Below, one piece after another: positions 43,873 to 53,499 of a stretch of 64,000 bases of DNA. The DNA comes from Nematostella vectensis. Taxonomy: Eukaryota; Cnidaria; Anthozoa; Actiniaria; Edwardsiidae. Below the pieces are notes generated by a model. It was not told the origin of the DNA. It saw only the letters and a program-made list of their open reading frames with translations, and made no database searches. The position numbers and the translations under genes were made by a program. How positions within the stretch are numbered: the first letter of the stretch is position 1; each line of letters opens with the position of its first letter. The stretch lies in contig NC_064038.1 in NCBI RefSeq assembly GCF_932526225.1, forward strand, positions 16,603,075 to 16,667,074, given 5' to 3'.

Positions 43873-45337
43873 TCCTCCGGGGGGGGGGGGGGGGGGGGGG
43901 GGCGTAGTTGCCGGGCCCAGTCTGCGATGCGGTCCCTTGTGGCAGCTGTAATTCGCATGCTTCTCCTGATAGGTTGGTTGGACTGGAGCTGACCTCCTGT
44001 CTGCGCGTCTGCAGTTTCCACAACATCAGTAGTAATCTCAAGGGGATAGAGCTTGGAGATAGGTCTGTCCGTGTGACCCTTAGCTGTTTTTAAGGTTACA
44101 GCCCGTACACCGTCGGCACCTCTAATCAGATCTTCCACTACGCCTAGTTTCCACTTCAACCTCTTCTTCTCGCTGTGGATCTGGACAACGTCTCCTATCT
44201 TGACGCGTGTTTCACCGCTGCCACCTGTTGCGCCATGGAAGCACCGCAGCGAAGTGAGGTACTCCTGCTTCCAGCGCTGCCAGAAGTGTTGTATAACTAG
44301 TGCTACACGAGTAGCATCCCTTCGGAGATTATCATCGTTTGCATAGCTCGGGTCAGTTCGTCCTCATCAGTGTCCGGATGTGGGAGACTGGTAATCCTTC
44401 TTCCATACAGTAGATGGGATGGTGTGAGAGGGTCTTCATCATTTATGTCAGGAGAGACATATGTTAGTGGGCGGTCATTAAGGATAGCCTCAATTTCCAT
44501 GACAACCGTCTGGAGAGTGACTAAGTTGATGGATGCTCGGCCAAGGACTTTCTTCAGCGTCGTCTTCGTGAGGCCGATCAGCCTCTCCCAAAACCCTCCA
44601 CGGGACTCCCGGAGTCTGAGGCTTGTTAGTGGCGGAGCGTCTGTAGCTCGGTATGGAGCACCGTTCACTTTTTGGCACGTTACGCATTTGTTCAAGACCC
44701 TTTTTACTTGGAATCTTCCCGAAGGCACCCAGAATTTCTGGCGTAATGCAGTTAATGTCGAGCTAACGCCAGCATGTAATTGGCGTTCATGCGTGTCACA
44801 GATAATGAGGGTCGTCACGTAGTCTTTCTTCGGAAGAAGAACTGGAAACTTGGCGGTTTCAGAAACAGGGGCGTTGTGAATCCTCCCGCCACAGCGAAGT
44901 AAGCCATCGTCATCCATGAACAGGCGCAGCTGGCGTGTCAAAGGGGTCCCAGACTTGTCATGGGCGGAAAGCTTTGCTATTTCTTTGGCGTAAGAGTGGC
45001 GTTGGCGATCGTGGATCCATGTCCTTTCTGCTTTCGTCAGCTCAGTGACCATCAGAGGTCCGTTTCTGCGGTCAGTGGGGTTCCTGAGGTTATGGACGAA
45101 CCTCAGTACAAGAGCGGTTACACGTAGAAGTTTCCTCAGTGTGCTGTGTCTAGTGGGATCCATGATCGTGCTGATGCTTGGATTCTCGACTGCTTCAGAG
45201 TTGGTTTGCTCTCCTAACACATCAGGTTCTGGGGTAACTTTAGGTTCTTCCTCTGGGATCTCAACAAGAAGGGTGGTGCTTGATTCCCACGTTGGCCAGT
45301 CGCATTCTGAAGTTATCCAGGATGGCCATGCAGCCAT
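43873..45337 (-). pseudogene. BEL 2 integrase lacking its catalytic core
   Basis: N-terminal part with LRVTALVLRFVHNLR and the zinc motif CDTHERQLHAG and CVTCQKVNG. The frame then jumps from APPLTSLRL directly to GGFWERLIGLTKTTLK, so the segment holding the first two catalytic Asp residues (roughly 100 codons) is missing while the reading frame is kept. LNDRPLTYVS and PSHLLYGRR follow. A frameshift at about 44310 leads to the DUF5641-type end (FWQRWKQEYLTSL, VKIGDVVQIH) and a Pro run over a long C tract (43879-43902), stopping at the LTR. Confidence 0.8.
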
Positions 45338-46110
45338 GCTGTTGATGCTTGGAGCTCTGCTGTGGTTAGACCCCTCGTTAGTAGGTCTGCTGGATTATCG
45401 CGTGTGGGGCAGTAACGCCAACTAGATGGCTGAGAGAGACGCTTGATTTCTCTGACTCGGTTACCTACAAACTGCTGAAGTTGCTTATTACTGTGAAGCC
45501 AATTGAGCACGATCTGGCTGTCCGACCAGAAGAATGCTTGTAGATCAGGAAAATTCTTCTGCAAAGAGTTAAGCAAGTACTCTGCAAGGTTTGCACCAGC
45601 CAGTGCTGCCATCAATTCTAGTCTGGGGAGTGACAGTCCCTTTACTGGAGCGACACGTGACTTCGCCATCACAAAGGAAGTCTGATTGGCCTGCCGTATG
45701 TATGCCACAGCTCCGTAGGCTTTCGGGCTAGCATCCACGAACACATGCAGCTTGGTCGTCTCGTTGGCTGACGGATTGCTGAGATAGCATCTAGGAATAG
45801 TAAGATTGGTTGATTGTCGGATTTCTTGCGCAATGCTGAGCCAGCGAGTTCGTATCTCCCCATTCAGGGGTTCATCCCAATCTACGTTTAACTTCCAGAG
45901 GTCCTGGATAAGGATCTTAGCGCGGATTGAGATGGGGGTGATGAGGCCTAGTGGATCATAGATCTTAGATGACTCCCTTAAGATCTCTCGCTTTGTGACA
46001 AGAGTGTCGTCAGGTGCTAGTAATTCTTTACATGCAAGTGTTAGCGTGTCGGTTGAGGTGTCCCACCGTAAGCCTAGAACATTGACACTGTCGCAGTTGG
46101 CATCATTCAC
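45313..46110 (-). pseudogene. BEL 2 RT connection and RNase H
   Basis: 265-codon frame with VNVLGLRWDTSTDTLTL, SKIYDPLGLITPISIRAKI, HVFVDASPKAYGAVAYI (first Asp), RLELMAALAGANLAEYLL (Glu), FFWSDSQIVLNWL (Asp) and NPADLLTRG. Catalytic acids intact. Shifts frame near 45325 into the integrase block. Confidence 0.8.
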
Positions 46111-47111
46111 TCCATCAAGGGCAGCACGATGGAGAAGGGTTGGCTATTGGATGCCCAATACCGTAAGTTGAACTTTGCTTCAGTCATGATACTTCTTGAT
46201 CCGTCATAGTAACTCGGGGCCTCTTGGTGTGTTTCACAGCCGGTGATGATGTTGTCAACATAGAGATTGTCCCTCATGTCCTGTGCGACTGGTGTCTTAT
46301 GATTATCAAGGTGTGTTTGAAGGACAGCATTCAGCATAAAGGGGGAGCTCGCAGAGCCGAAAAGGACCGGCTTGAAACGGTAGGTCTGGAACTCAATTTC
46401 GGGGTCACCGGGATCGGAGAGCCATAGGAACCGGGTCATGTCGCGGTCAGCTTGGCTGAGACGTACATGGAGGAAAGCTTTTTCTATATCAGTAGAAACT
46501 CCAATAGGGTGGGCGCGAAACCGCACTAAAATCGAGCCCATTTCGGCTAGGTAAGGTGAACCGACCTCTAGGCAGTCGTTCAGACTTGGGGTCGAGGGGG
46601 CCTGGTGACAACTACAATCAAAGACAATACGAATGGGCGTGGTCGATGACTCCTTTTTTAAATGGTGGTGGGGTATGTAGTGGGCGTGGTCAGACGGGTC
46701 AGGGCTGCTAACCTTCTCAATGAACCCTCTGGCCTCTTGTTCCTTGATGATGTCGTCATAACTCTTCATCAAATCTGGTGTCTGGTGAAGTCGTCGTGCG
46801 GTAGCCCTTGTGCGTCTCTCGCAGATACTGAAGTTAGTTGGGAGAGGGGCGTGCTCTTCCTTCCATTGAAACCCAGCAATGTATATGCCGTCTTCGTCTC
46901 TAGTGATCGAGGTGGCCTGGTAATTAGTCAAGAAGTTCTTCTCAGGGGGGTCAGCATTGGGTGATATGCCCATTGACTCTAGGGACCAAAATTGCTGTAG
47001 ATCAAATTCATCTTCTTGGTGGGCTGAAATGTGAAATATGTTAGTCACATTGCCCTGCACCCCCCTGGCCCTCACAGGACCAGATAGTAGATAGCCCAAT
47101 TTGGACTGCAT
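46107..47111 (-). pseudogene. BEL 2 reverse transcriptase
   Basis: 334-codon frame. Blocks in order: ERRTRATARRLHQ, IRIVFDCSCH, DIEKAFLHVRL (first catalytic Asp), RFKPVLFGSASSPFMLNAVL, and NLYVDNIITGC (catalytic box; YVDN instead of YVDD, a variant also met in Pao elements). It ends with a frameshift into the RNase H frame at about 46110. It copies element RNA in the family. Confidence 0.8.
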
Positions 47112-47154
47112 AGCTGTGGGCCCCTCTTACCCTCGGATAATCTTATCTTGTACA

Positions 47155-49027
47155 ATGTCCCAGTAATGGTCAGCACCAATTAACAAGTTGATCTCGAAAT
47201 TACCACTGGACACTGGGTGTGCTAATTTCAATCCTTTCAGGTGGGGCATGTTACTGACATCTGTGTGATGTTTGCATTGCAGGGGGTGGCTATATGTGGA
47301 ACAACAAGCACCCGGAGAGGAATCCTATCCCCTTGCTCACTGATTACTTCAACATTTGTAACTTCTAGTCTCCTAAGGGAATGTTCTGTTGCCCCGAAGG
47401 CAGACATGGAGATATTCTCCCTTGAAATAGGCTTTGCGCCGAGTTCGTCAGCGAGTTTCTTAGTAATGAAAGAGCGTTGCGCGCCCTCATCGAGAAGTAT
47501 GTTCACCTCCCTGCTAGTATTCCCAACCCTGACATGGCTTACGGCAATTTTTAGAAGTATTGGATACTCATGGGTGATGCCATAGGGGTGTGCTGGTGCT
47601 AATGTGGTATGCACCGACTGGGATTGCTCTGCTTGGGGTGGGGGCTCCTTGTTCCCAGGGTCAGGACCTTGCCCTTTGTCTCTCTCACAAATTGTGGTGT
47701 GATGTTTACCTCCACATTGACGGCAGCGAAACTTCGAGGTGCATTTGAAGCTGATATGGGAGGATGAAAGGCAATTATAACAAAGCCTCAGCTTGACAAC
47801 AATGTCCTTCCTTGCCTTAGGGTCAGAAACGGTGGCGCAGTTATGTGTACTGTGCTTCCCTTTACAGTAAACGCACTGAATGACCTTGGGTTTGCCTTTC
47901 CCCTGGTGATGAGGCCCCTTTACCCCGGTAAAGAATGAGGCTGTGGGTGTAGATTCCGACAGGAGGGGGGATCCTGCTTCTAAAACCTTAAGCTCATGCT
48001 TAAGAGCTTCCCTCAGACCTTGTATGGTCCATTCCCCCCCTTGTTGTATCCTGGCTAGGTTGCGCTTGGTTTCATTAGGGAGCTTTCCTAAAATAACAGG
48101 AATAAGGAGTTCCCCAAAGGAGTCTTGGGACTTGCCGAGGGCTTCTAGTGCTCTTATATTGGTTTCCAATGCATCACAAAAGGGGCGCAAGCTCTCAAGA
48201 TTGCTTGTGGGATATTGCAGATATAATAGGGCAGTCATATGAGCATTCGTCACTCTGTGTGTTTGCCCAAAACGTTCCTTGAGAGTGGCCAGTGCCTTCA
48301 CATAATTATCCCCTGAAATTAGGTAGCCCCCAATTGCTAGCTCTGCCTCCCCTGAAACCTGGGCCTTTAGGTAATTAAACTTGTCTACATCAGGCAAGCC
48401 TGGCTTGCTGTGAACAGCTACATTAAAGGAATCCCAGAAGGTCATCCACTCCAACGGGTCCCCACTAAAAACGGGCAAGTTCAGCTTTGGGAGACGTGTG
48501 CTATAGGAGTTGAAGTTACTTGCTTGGGGAATGAAAGGCTCATTGCTGGGGTGAGTAATCTTTGGGGGCGGGACAACTTGAGTTGTGTTTAAGGGTGGTA
48601 CGACTTGGGTTGGATCTATATTGGTTGAATTTTGAGACATGGAAGAAGCGCTTTGGGGAGAGGATGTTGAAGCGACAGACGGCGGAACGACGGGGGAGGG
48701 AGTATTAACACTCGGTACATTGTCATTGTTAATGATTACACTTAGCTTTGCAATCATATCTGTGATCCCTTCCTGGATCTCCTCCGTTTCCATTATTTCC
48801 TCCTCCAAATCTTCAGGCTTCTCAATTTTCGGGGCTATGATCTCATCTAAGTCTCGGAGTTTCCCAGCCTTTGCTTCGAGTTGTTGCGTTGTGTTTTTCG
48901 CCGATGCGAGTTCGAGTTCGGTAAACCCGCCATCTTTGGTAAAAAATCTCCTCGGATTTCTTCATTAACTTCGTAAGATGGCTCCTGTGGCCTCGCCGAG
49001 AGGCAATTAGACGTTGCAGCTCCTCCA
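47155..49027 (-). pseudogene. BEL 2 Gag and aspartic protease
   Basis: Starts MEELQRLIASRRGHRSH at 49027; a frame break near 48850 leads to the main block 47237-48808. A Ser/Pro/Thr-rich linker precedes the DUF1759 capsid-like region (LPKLNLPVFSGDPLEWMTF), then zinc knuckles (CVYCKGKHSTHNC, CYNCLSSSHISFKC, CRQCGGKHHTTIC), then the protease region with LLDEGAQRSFITKKLA. A frameshift at about 47250 and an in-frame TAA at about 47128 separate it from the RT. Gag packages element RNA and the protease processes the polyprotein in the family. Confidence 0.75.
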
Positions 49028-49045
49028 TCCTGGTCACGGCACCAA
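49028..49045 (-). promoter_or_regulatory. BEL 2 primer-binding site
   Basis: TTGGTGCCGTGACCAGGA in element sense, directly after the LTR, the arrangement used by BEL/Pao for a tRNA primer. It overlaps the first ATG of gag (49027) by adjacency. Confidence 0.65.
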
Positions 49046-49226
49046 TGTATCGGCGTGTTGGGGGATTAAAACTACGGAAAGAGTGCTTGTCTCAATGGGT
49101 TTTTAATGAACTGAACAAATCCCTCGTGGGCTCATCAATCACGTGCCATCATGTCCACAGGGAACCCAATAACAATAATAACGATAATGTCAATCAATGA
49201 ATGTCAGTTATATATGAGTTCAGACA
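49046..49226 (-). repeat. BEL 2 5' LTR
   Basis: In element sense it begins TGTCTGAACTCATATATAAC and ends CCGATACA directly before the primer-binding site, 181 bp. It contains ATATATAA as a possible TATA element. Confidence 0.65.
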
Positions 49227-50210
49227 CCTACTACCAAATGAATGCAATGAAGAAAAAACAGATTGAAAATGCTAACTTCTAATTTCAAACCAAACCCTTT
49301 CATTGATCTATGTTTGGGGTAGAGAGGAATCAAAGAACATCAATTGACTAAAAAATAATCGACGGGAGAGGAGATATAAAGTGAATTGACTCAACTTGAA
49401 AGGTTTGGTGAAAAAAAAAACAGTAATGAAAATAATTTGATTGAGCATTTCTTGACATTTCCCCTTTCCCATTATCTTAACCCTTTCACCATGTCTTTGC
49501 TATCCAAGCTATGTGAACAGAATTCTATTATTGAAAAAGAACAAGGTTGTTGCTAGTATTATAAAGTTTAAGTATCTTGCCCTAAAAAACCCTTCCCCTC
49601 AATAAAAATTCCATTAATGTACATTTGTAAAGCTACATTCTGACAAGCTTTGTTCTTGAGAAGAACAATGGATGAAACAGGATTTCAAAGATGGAATATA
49701 GTGTCAGACACAATTTTAGATAAGATGCAATGCTGAAGATTTAATGTACCATTTTAAGTGGTGATTTTCCATCCCCATGGGAATTAATATCTACAAATAT
49801 ACATCCAGTAATGCATTTTATTTTGGTGTTTTGAGAAACCCTGGATCTAACTATTCCAATGAAACAAATCTAAACATCTAAAATAAATGTAATGGGCAAG
49901 AGATTTGGAAAGAAAATCCTAAAAAGAAAATATAAGTGAAAGTAATAAATGAAAATTTCTAATTTAAAAATAAAATCTGTTCATTAATTTATTTTTGGTG
50001 TAGAGGGAAATAGCAAAGAGCATCAATTGCATAAAAATAGTCAACAGGGAGAAGAAAAAGGAAGAAATATGACTCTTCCTTAAATGTTTGAAAAGAAAAT
50101 ATAATAACAATAATGTGATAATTATATTCAGTACTTTTCTAAAATATCCCCTCTCCCATTATCTTTAGGTTGATAGAAAACTGTTTTCTTTACAGATTTA
50201 TTATTTTTTT
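49227..50210 (-). repeat. Dispersed repeat R2, copy 2, second part
   Basis: Reverse complement of about 20,963-21,755, continuing R2 after the BEL insertion. Several small indels relative to copy 1. Confidence 0.75.
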
Positions 50211-50275
50211 TTATAAGTATCTTGTTCTAAAAAAACCTATGAGTGTGTACTGCTGAATCACATAGTAATAAACTA

Positions 50276-50471
50276 GTCATTTGCGCCCCCTCCCTTATGG
50301 TCCCGCAGAAGTCACGGGTTAATGTGGGGTTTTAGACCACTTTTTCACCAGAATATGTCAATAGGGGTGGTGGTATTGACTGTTTTTGACTCTTAACTTA
50401 GAAACAGCCTTTTATTAAAGTTTAATCCCCCACCCTTCCCTGGGACCATGGGTGTGGGGGTATCAAATGAC
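50276..50471. mobile_element. MITE with TA duplication
   Basis: 196-bp element with imperfect inverted ends GTCATTTGCGCCCCC and GTCATTTGATACCCCC, extending through ATGGTCCC, and flanked by TA (50274-50275, 50472-50473), inside ACTAGT on both sides. The TA duplication suggests a mariner-type relative. No ORF. The boundary could instead be CTAG. Confidence 0.5.
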
Positions 50472-50473
50472 TA

Positions 50474-51462
50474 GTGAATAAGAACATCCTACTGTTTTCT
50501 TCGAGACATGATTTAAAAAAAAATTAAATTAAAAATTAAATTAAATATTAAAATTCTCATGTCTTCCAGTCTTTAGCATTCATCTTGGCCCTCAGGTAGT
50601 TCCTGGTTCATAAAAGAGTGAAAACAATTATTTATTATTTCTTTCAAAACAATCTTTTTATCAAGCCATTTATAATCTAACTAATTTTCCACAACTATTT
50701 GAAAATAAAATAAACACATGAGATGCAAGATGCAGACAATAACAACAATACATATTTAAAATAGGGTTTTTTTTATCCTCGGTAAGGAAAATTTCTTTTG
50801 GTAGTTTGAAAAAGCTGCTGTATCTTCTAAGGATATGTATCTTCTTAGGACTAAGAGCACAGGATATAAAGACAAGAACGGTCTTCTTTAGCAGTATTTC
50901 ATAAAGGTTAGTCTTTATGAAATATCTCAACACAATCAATCTGCCCTGAAGAAGTCTTATTAAAGACGAATTCCAGTTTTTGTTGTATTTTATTTTATTA
51001 AACACAATCAAGAATATAGATAAAACGAAGAATGTCAAAACAAAACTTGTTATGCTCAAATAATTTGATTTCTAAGTTAAGTACTCGCATTCTCAAAGCA
51101 TACAAAAAGGACAACAAAAAGTCTAATAACTGTCATTTCCTTAATAGACAATACAAATAGTCTTCCGAAACTCAGCTTGCATTGTTTTTTTTTCGTTTTT
51201 TTTTGGAACTGAACTGAACTGTTACTTGCTTAAATTTACTAGCTAAAAACAGATAAATCTTGGCGTGAACGAATGTTAGTAGATCTCCTCTAGTTGACTT
51301 TATCCTTAAGTCACAAAATATGAGGCAAAATAAATAATCATCGCATAATCGACAAGAACTTTTTCCCTTGCTCCGTGCTTGTATTTAGTCGCCATTTCGG
51401 GGCCGAGTGGGGCCTGGGAGTCGCGCGGCTGACTGACTGACTGGCTGGCGAGTGACACCACA
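50474..51462. other. No gene recognised
   Basis: AT-rich; a 129-codon minus-strand frame at 50670-51059 is hydrophobic but shows no family and is probably chance. Confidence 0.4.
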
Positions 51463-51535
51463 GGGTACCCGCGCGATGACCACAAAAACCAAGTCGCATA
51501 CCTATACCATATTTCTATGCCTATGGGGCTACGCG
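51463..51535. repeat. Promoter-like repeat P, left-half copy
   Basis: CCCGCGCGATGACCACAAAA then GTCGCATA and CCATATTTCTAT..CTAT, matching the left half of 42084-42235. Followed by a GC-rich GCGCGCGGCCTGCGGCCGCG hairpin. Confidence 0.5.
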
Positions 51536-52600
51536 CGCGGCCTGCGGCCGCGCTTGGCTCCGCTATAATTTTATTCATGTCCTAAAGATTCTATGCTAAT
51601 AAGCCGAGCATGATTTTTATTGTAAATTTCCTCTTCGCATTATCATGGGGGCAAGACACCGAGAGAGAGGGTAGAAAATCAGCGAAAGATACCTCTTAAG
51701 CCTCTTTGAAGCTAGAAACATAATATTTGGTACTCCGCCTGAAGAAGGAAAAAGCCCATTTATATGATTAGGCTGTTTCATTTATGAAAGTTGTTTTACC
51801 AGCTTTTAAGCAAAGCGATTCAATCGAATCAAAATGTAAACATATGACCAATGATTGATATTAACATAAAAAAATACTTGCAAAATAGGTTATCTATGAC
51901 AAGAGTCATCAAACTGTCATGTGACCCATAGTCCCTAATTTGTCAGGTTAAAACGGTTAAAATCGAGAGTCCTCTTGTTTAAAAACTAATTTAAACCACG
52001 CAGTGCATGTTGCAGTGCTCCAAAAATGTTAGTGAAAAAAAATGTTAGAAGACCCATTTTCAGCTAATCAGACAGCCTTTGTTACATCAACCGTATGCTA
52101 GCTCAAAGGTAAACCCCCGTGAGCCAACTAAGACAATTAATCAATGACAATTAATTTTATAATTTTAAATAGAAGCTTTATACGACCAGAAAGGCGTAAT
52201 GTGCCATTGAAATTGTTGTGTGTTGTTGTGAACAATAATGCGATAAATTTTAGTGAAGGAAAGAACCAAATACGTCCGATCTTCAAGATTTCTAAGAAAT
52301 GATCATGTTAATGTGAATGATTTTACAAAGTTTGGCGATCAACTTAGAAACCTTGAGTAAAACAGCCTTCTAACTCAAACACCCAAATGCACTGTTCGGT
52401 CGCATTTCTCCTCAGAAGCTCTCTTCCACCATATCTATATTTTTAGTGCGTTTCCTGAAAAAAAAAAATTAAATGAATTCGGCTAGAAAAGTTGCTCACG
52501 TTAAATTTTGAAATGTTTCAAAGTTTGTGCTCAAGTACAGGCTTGGGTTTATTATCGTTGAGCTAGGTAGAAAGGTTGATAAGTTATCTCATCCCTGTGA
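51536..52600. other. No gene recognised
   Basis: AT-rich sequence between repeat P fragments. No domain-bearing frame. Confidence 0.4.
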
Positions 52601-52606
52601 AACGAT

Positions 52607-52860
52607 GAATGAAAATGGCGTCGCATGGAATCGAGGACGCCCGACCGTGGCTTATGCAAATGAGCATCTGTTCCGTAGACTGATTGGGCTCCGCTATAAA
52701 AGTAGTTTTGTGTGTGCCAGTGTATATTAAAATCGAATGAAACCGGCTATGGGCGATTATTTTGCCATCCGGTTACACGATTTCTTGTGATTGTTCACGT
52801 GTGACATGGTTACGTCATTTGCTTTTCCTAGATACTCGATATAAAAGCACGCGCTGTCTA
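52607..52860 (+). promoter_or_regulatory. Octamer/CCAAT/TATA promoter-like module
   Basis: Plus strand: GGCGTCGCATGGAATCGAGG, the octamer ATGCAAAT (about 52655), reversed CCAAT (GATTGG, about 52681) and TATAAAAG (about 52695). 145 bp later a second TATAAAAG at 52840-52847 follows a TACGTCA half-CRE. The combination resembles a histone or snRNA-type promoter. No histone ORF follows. It lies 430 bp before the ARIH1-like start and may belong to it or be a repeat relic. Confidence 0.35.
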
Positions 52861-53054
52861 CGATTCTTTCAGTTTTTGCGTCACAGACCCAAATCTCAAT
52901 GCAAATATATCCTGAAATAAGCAATAATTTGACTACCTGAACAGTCAGATACTTTTTTGAATACTTGTGCGGTCTAGAAAGTTATAGGATTCGTATAGTT
53001 TCTCGAATAAAACAAAAGCTTTAATATTTGTCGTAAAAGAATGCTTCCCTAGCA

Positions 53055-53152
53055 AAATGGCGGATGAGAGCCCGGAAAATGTGACGTCACAATTCAAATT
53101 GTCCCATTATCCAATAGAAATCGAAACTTTGGAAGATGAAGTGTCACGTGAC
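53055..53152 (+). promoter_or_regulatory. ARIH1-like gene proximal promoter elements
   Basis: AAAATGGCGG (YY1-like, about 53055), TGACGTCA full CRE (53082-53089), CCAAT (53111-53115) and the palindrome GTCACGTGAC (53143-53152) within 100 bp, 125-225 bp before the start codon. The set is typical of a broadly expressed gene. Factor identities are inferred from motif likeness. Confidence 0.5.
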
Positions 53153-53277
53153 AATACACATAAAACCTGATGGCTTCCTCCATCAAAGACTTTCTGGTTT
53201 GTTTTGAGTCACAAAGAACTTGTTCTATCTGCTGGAAAAACTGTTGAATCGGCATTCTACCGGTTGTAGTTGAAAGA

Positions 53278-53499
53278 ATGGACTCTGAAGACGATGACTT
53301 CTTATATGACGAAGAACCAGAAGATAGTGGCGATGAAAGCCACTCGGAAGAAAACAGCGATTTCGATATCGACTGCGAAGAGCCATCGACACCAAAGCGA
53401 GCTCATGTCAATGATGATTTTCACTACGAATGCCTTACTCCTGAAGCTCTAGTTTCCTATATGAACGAAATAATCGACGACGTCAATAATTTCTTTCAA
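53278..53499 (+). CDS. ARIH1: ARIH1-like exon 1
   Basis: Start ATG at 53278; 74 codons beginning MDSEDDDFLYDEEPEDSGDE and ending VNNFFQ at a GTGAGT donor. Strongly acidic, then the UBA-like start YECLTPEALVSYMNEII. Phase 0 end. Confidence 0.85.

Larger units (their letters stand above)
43767..49226 (-). mobile_element. BEL/Pao retrotransposon 2, full-span but inactive
   Basis: About 5.46 kb on the minus strand from 5' LTR (49046-49226) through gag, protease, RT, RNase H and integrase to a 3' LTR (43767-43872). Flanked by CCTACTACC on both sides (43760-43768 and 49227-49235), within repeat R2. Five or more frame breaks and an integrase-core deletion make it non-autonomous. Confidence 0.85.

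Noticed and set aside
50670-51059. 129-codon hydrophobic minus-strand ORF
   Set aside because: AT-rich, Phe/Ile/Leu/Lys-biased, no family signal; fits chance.
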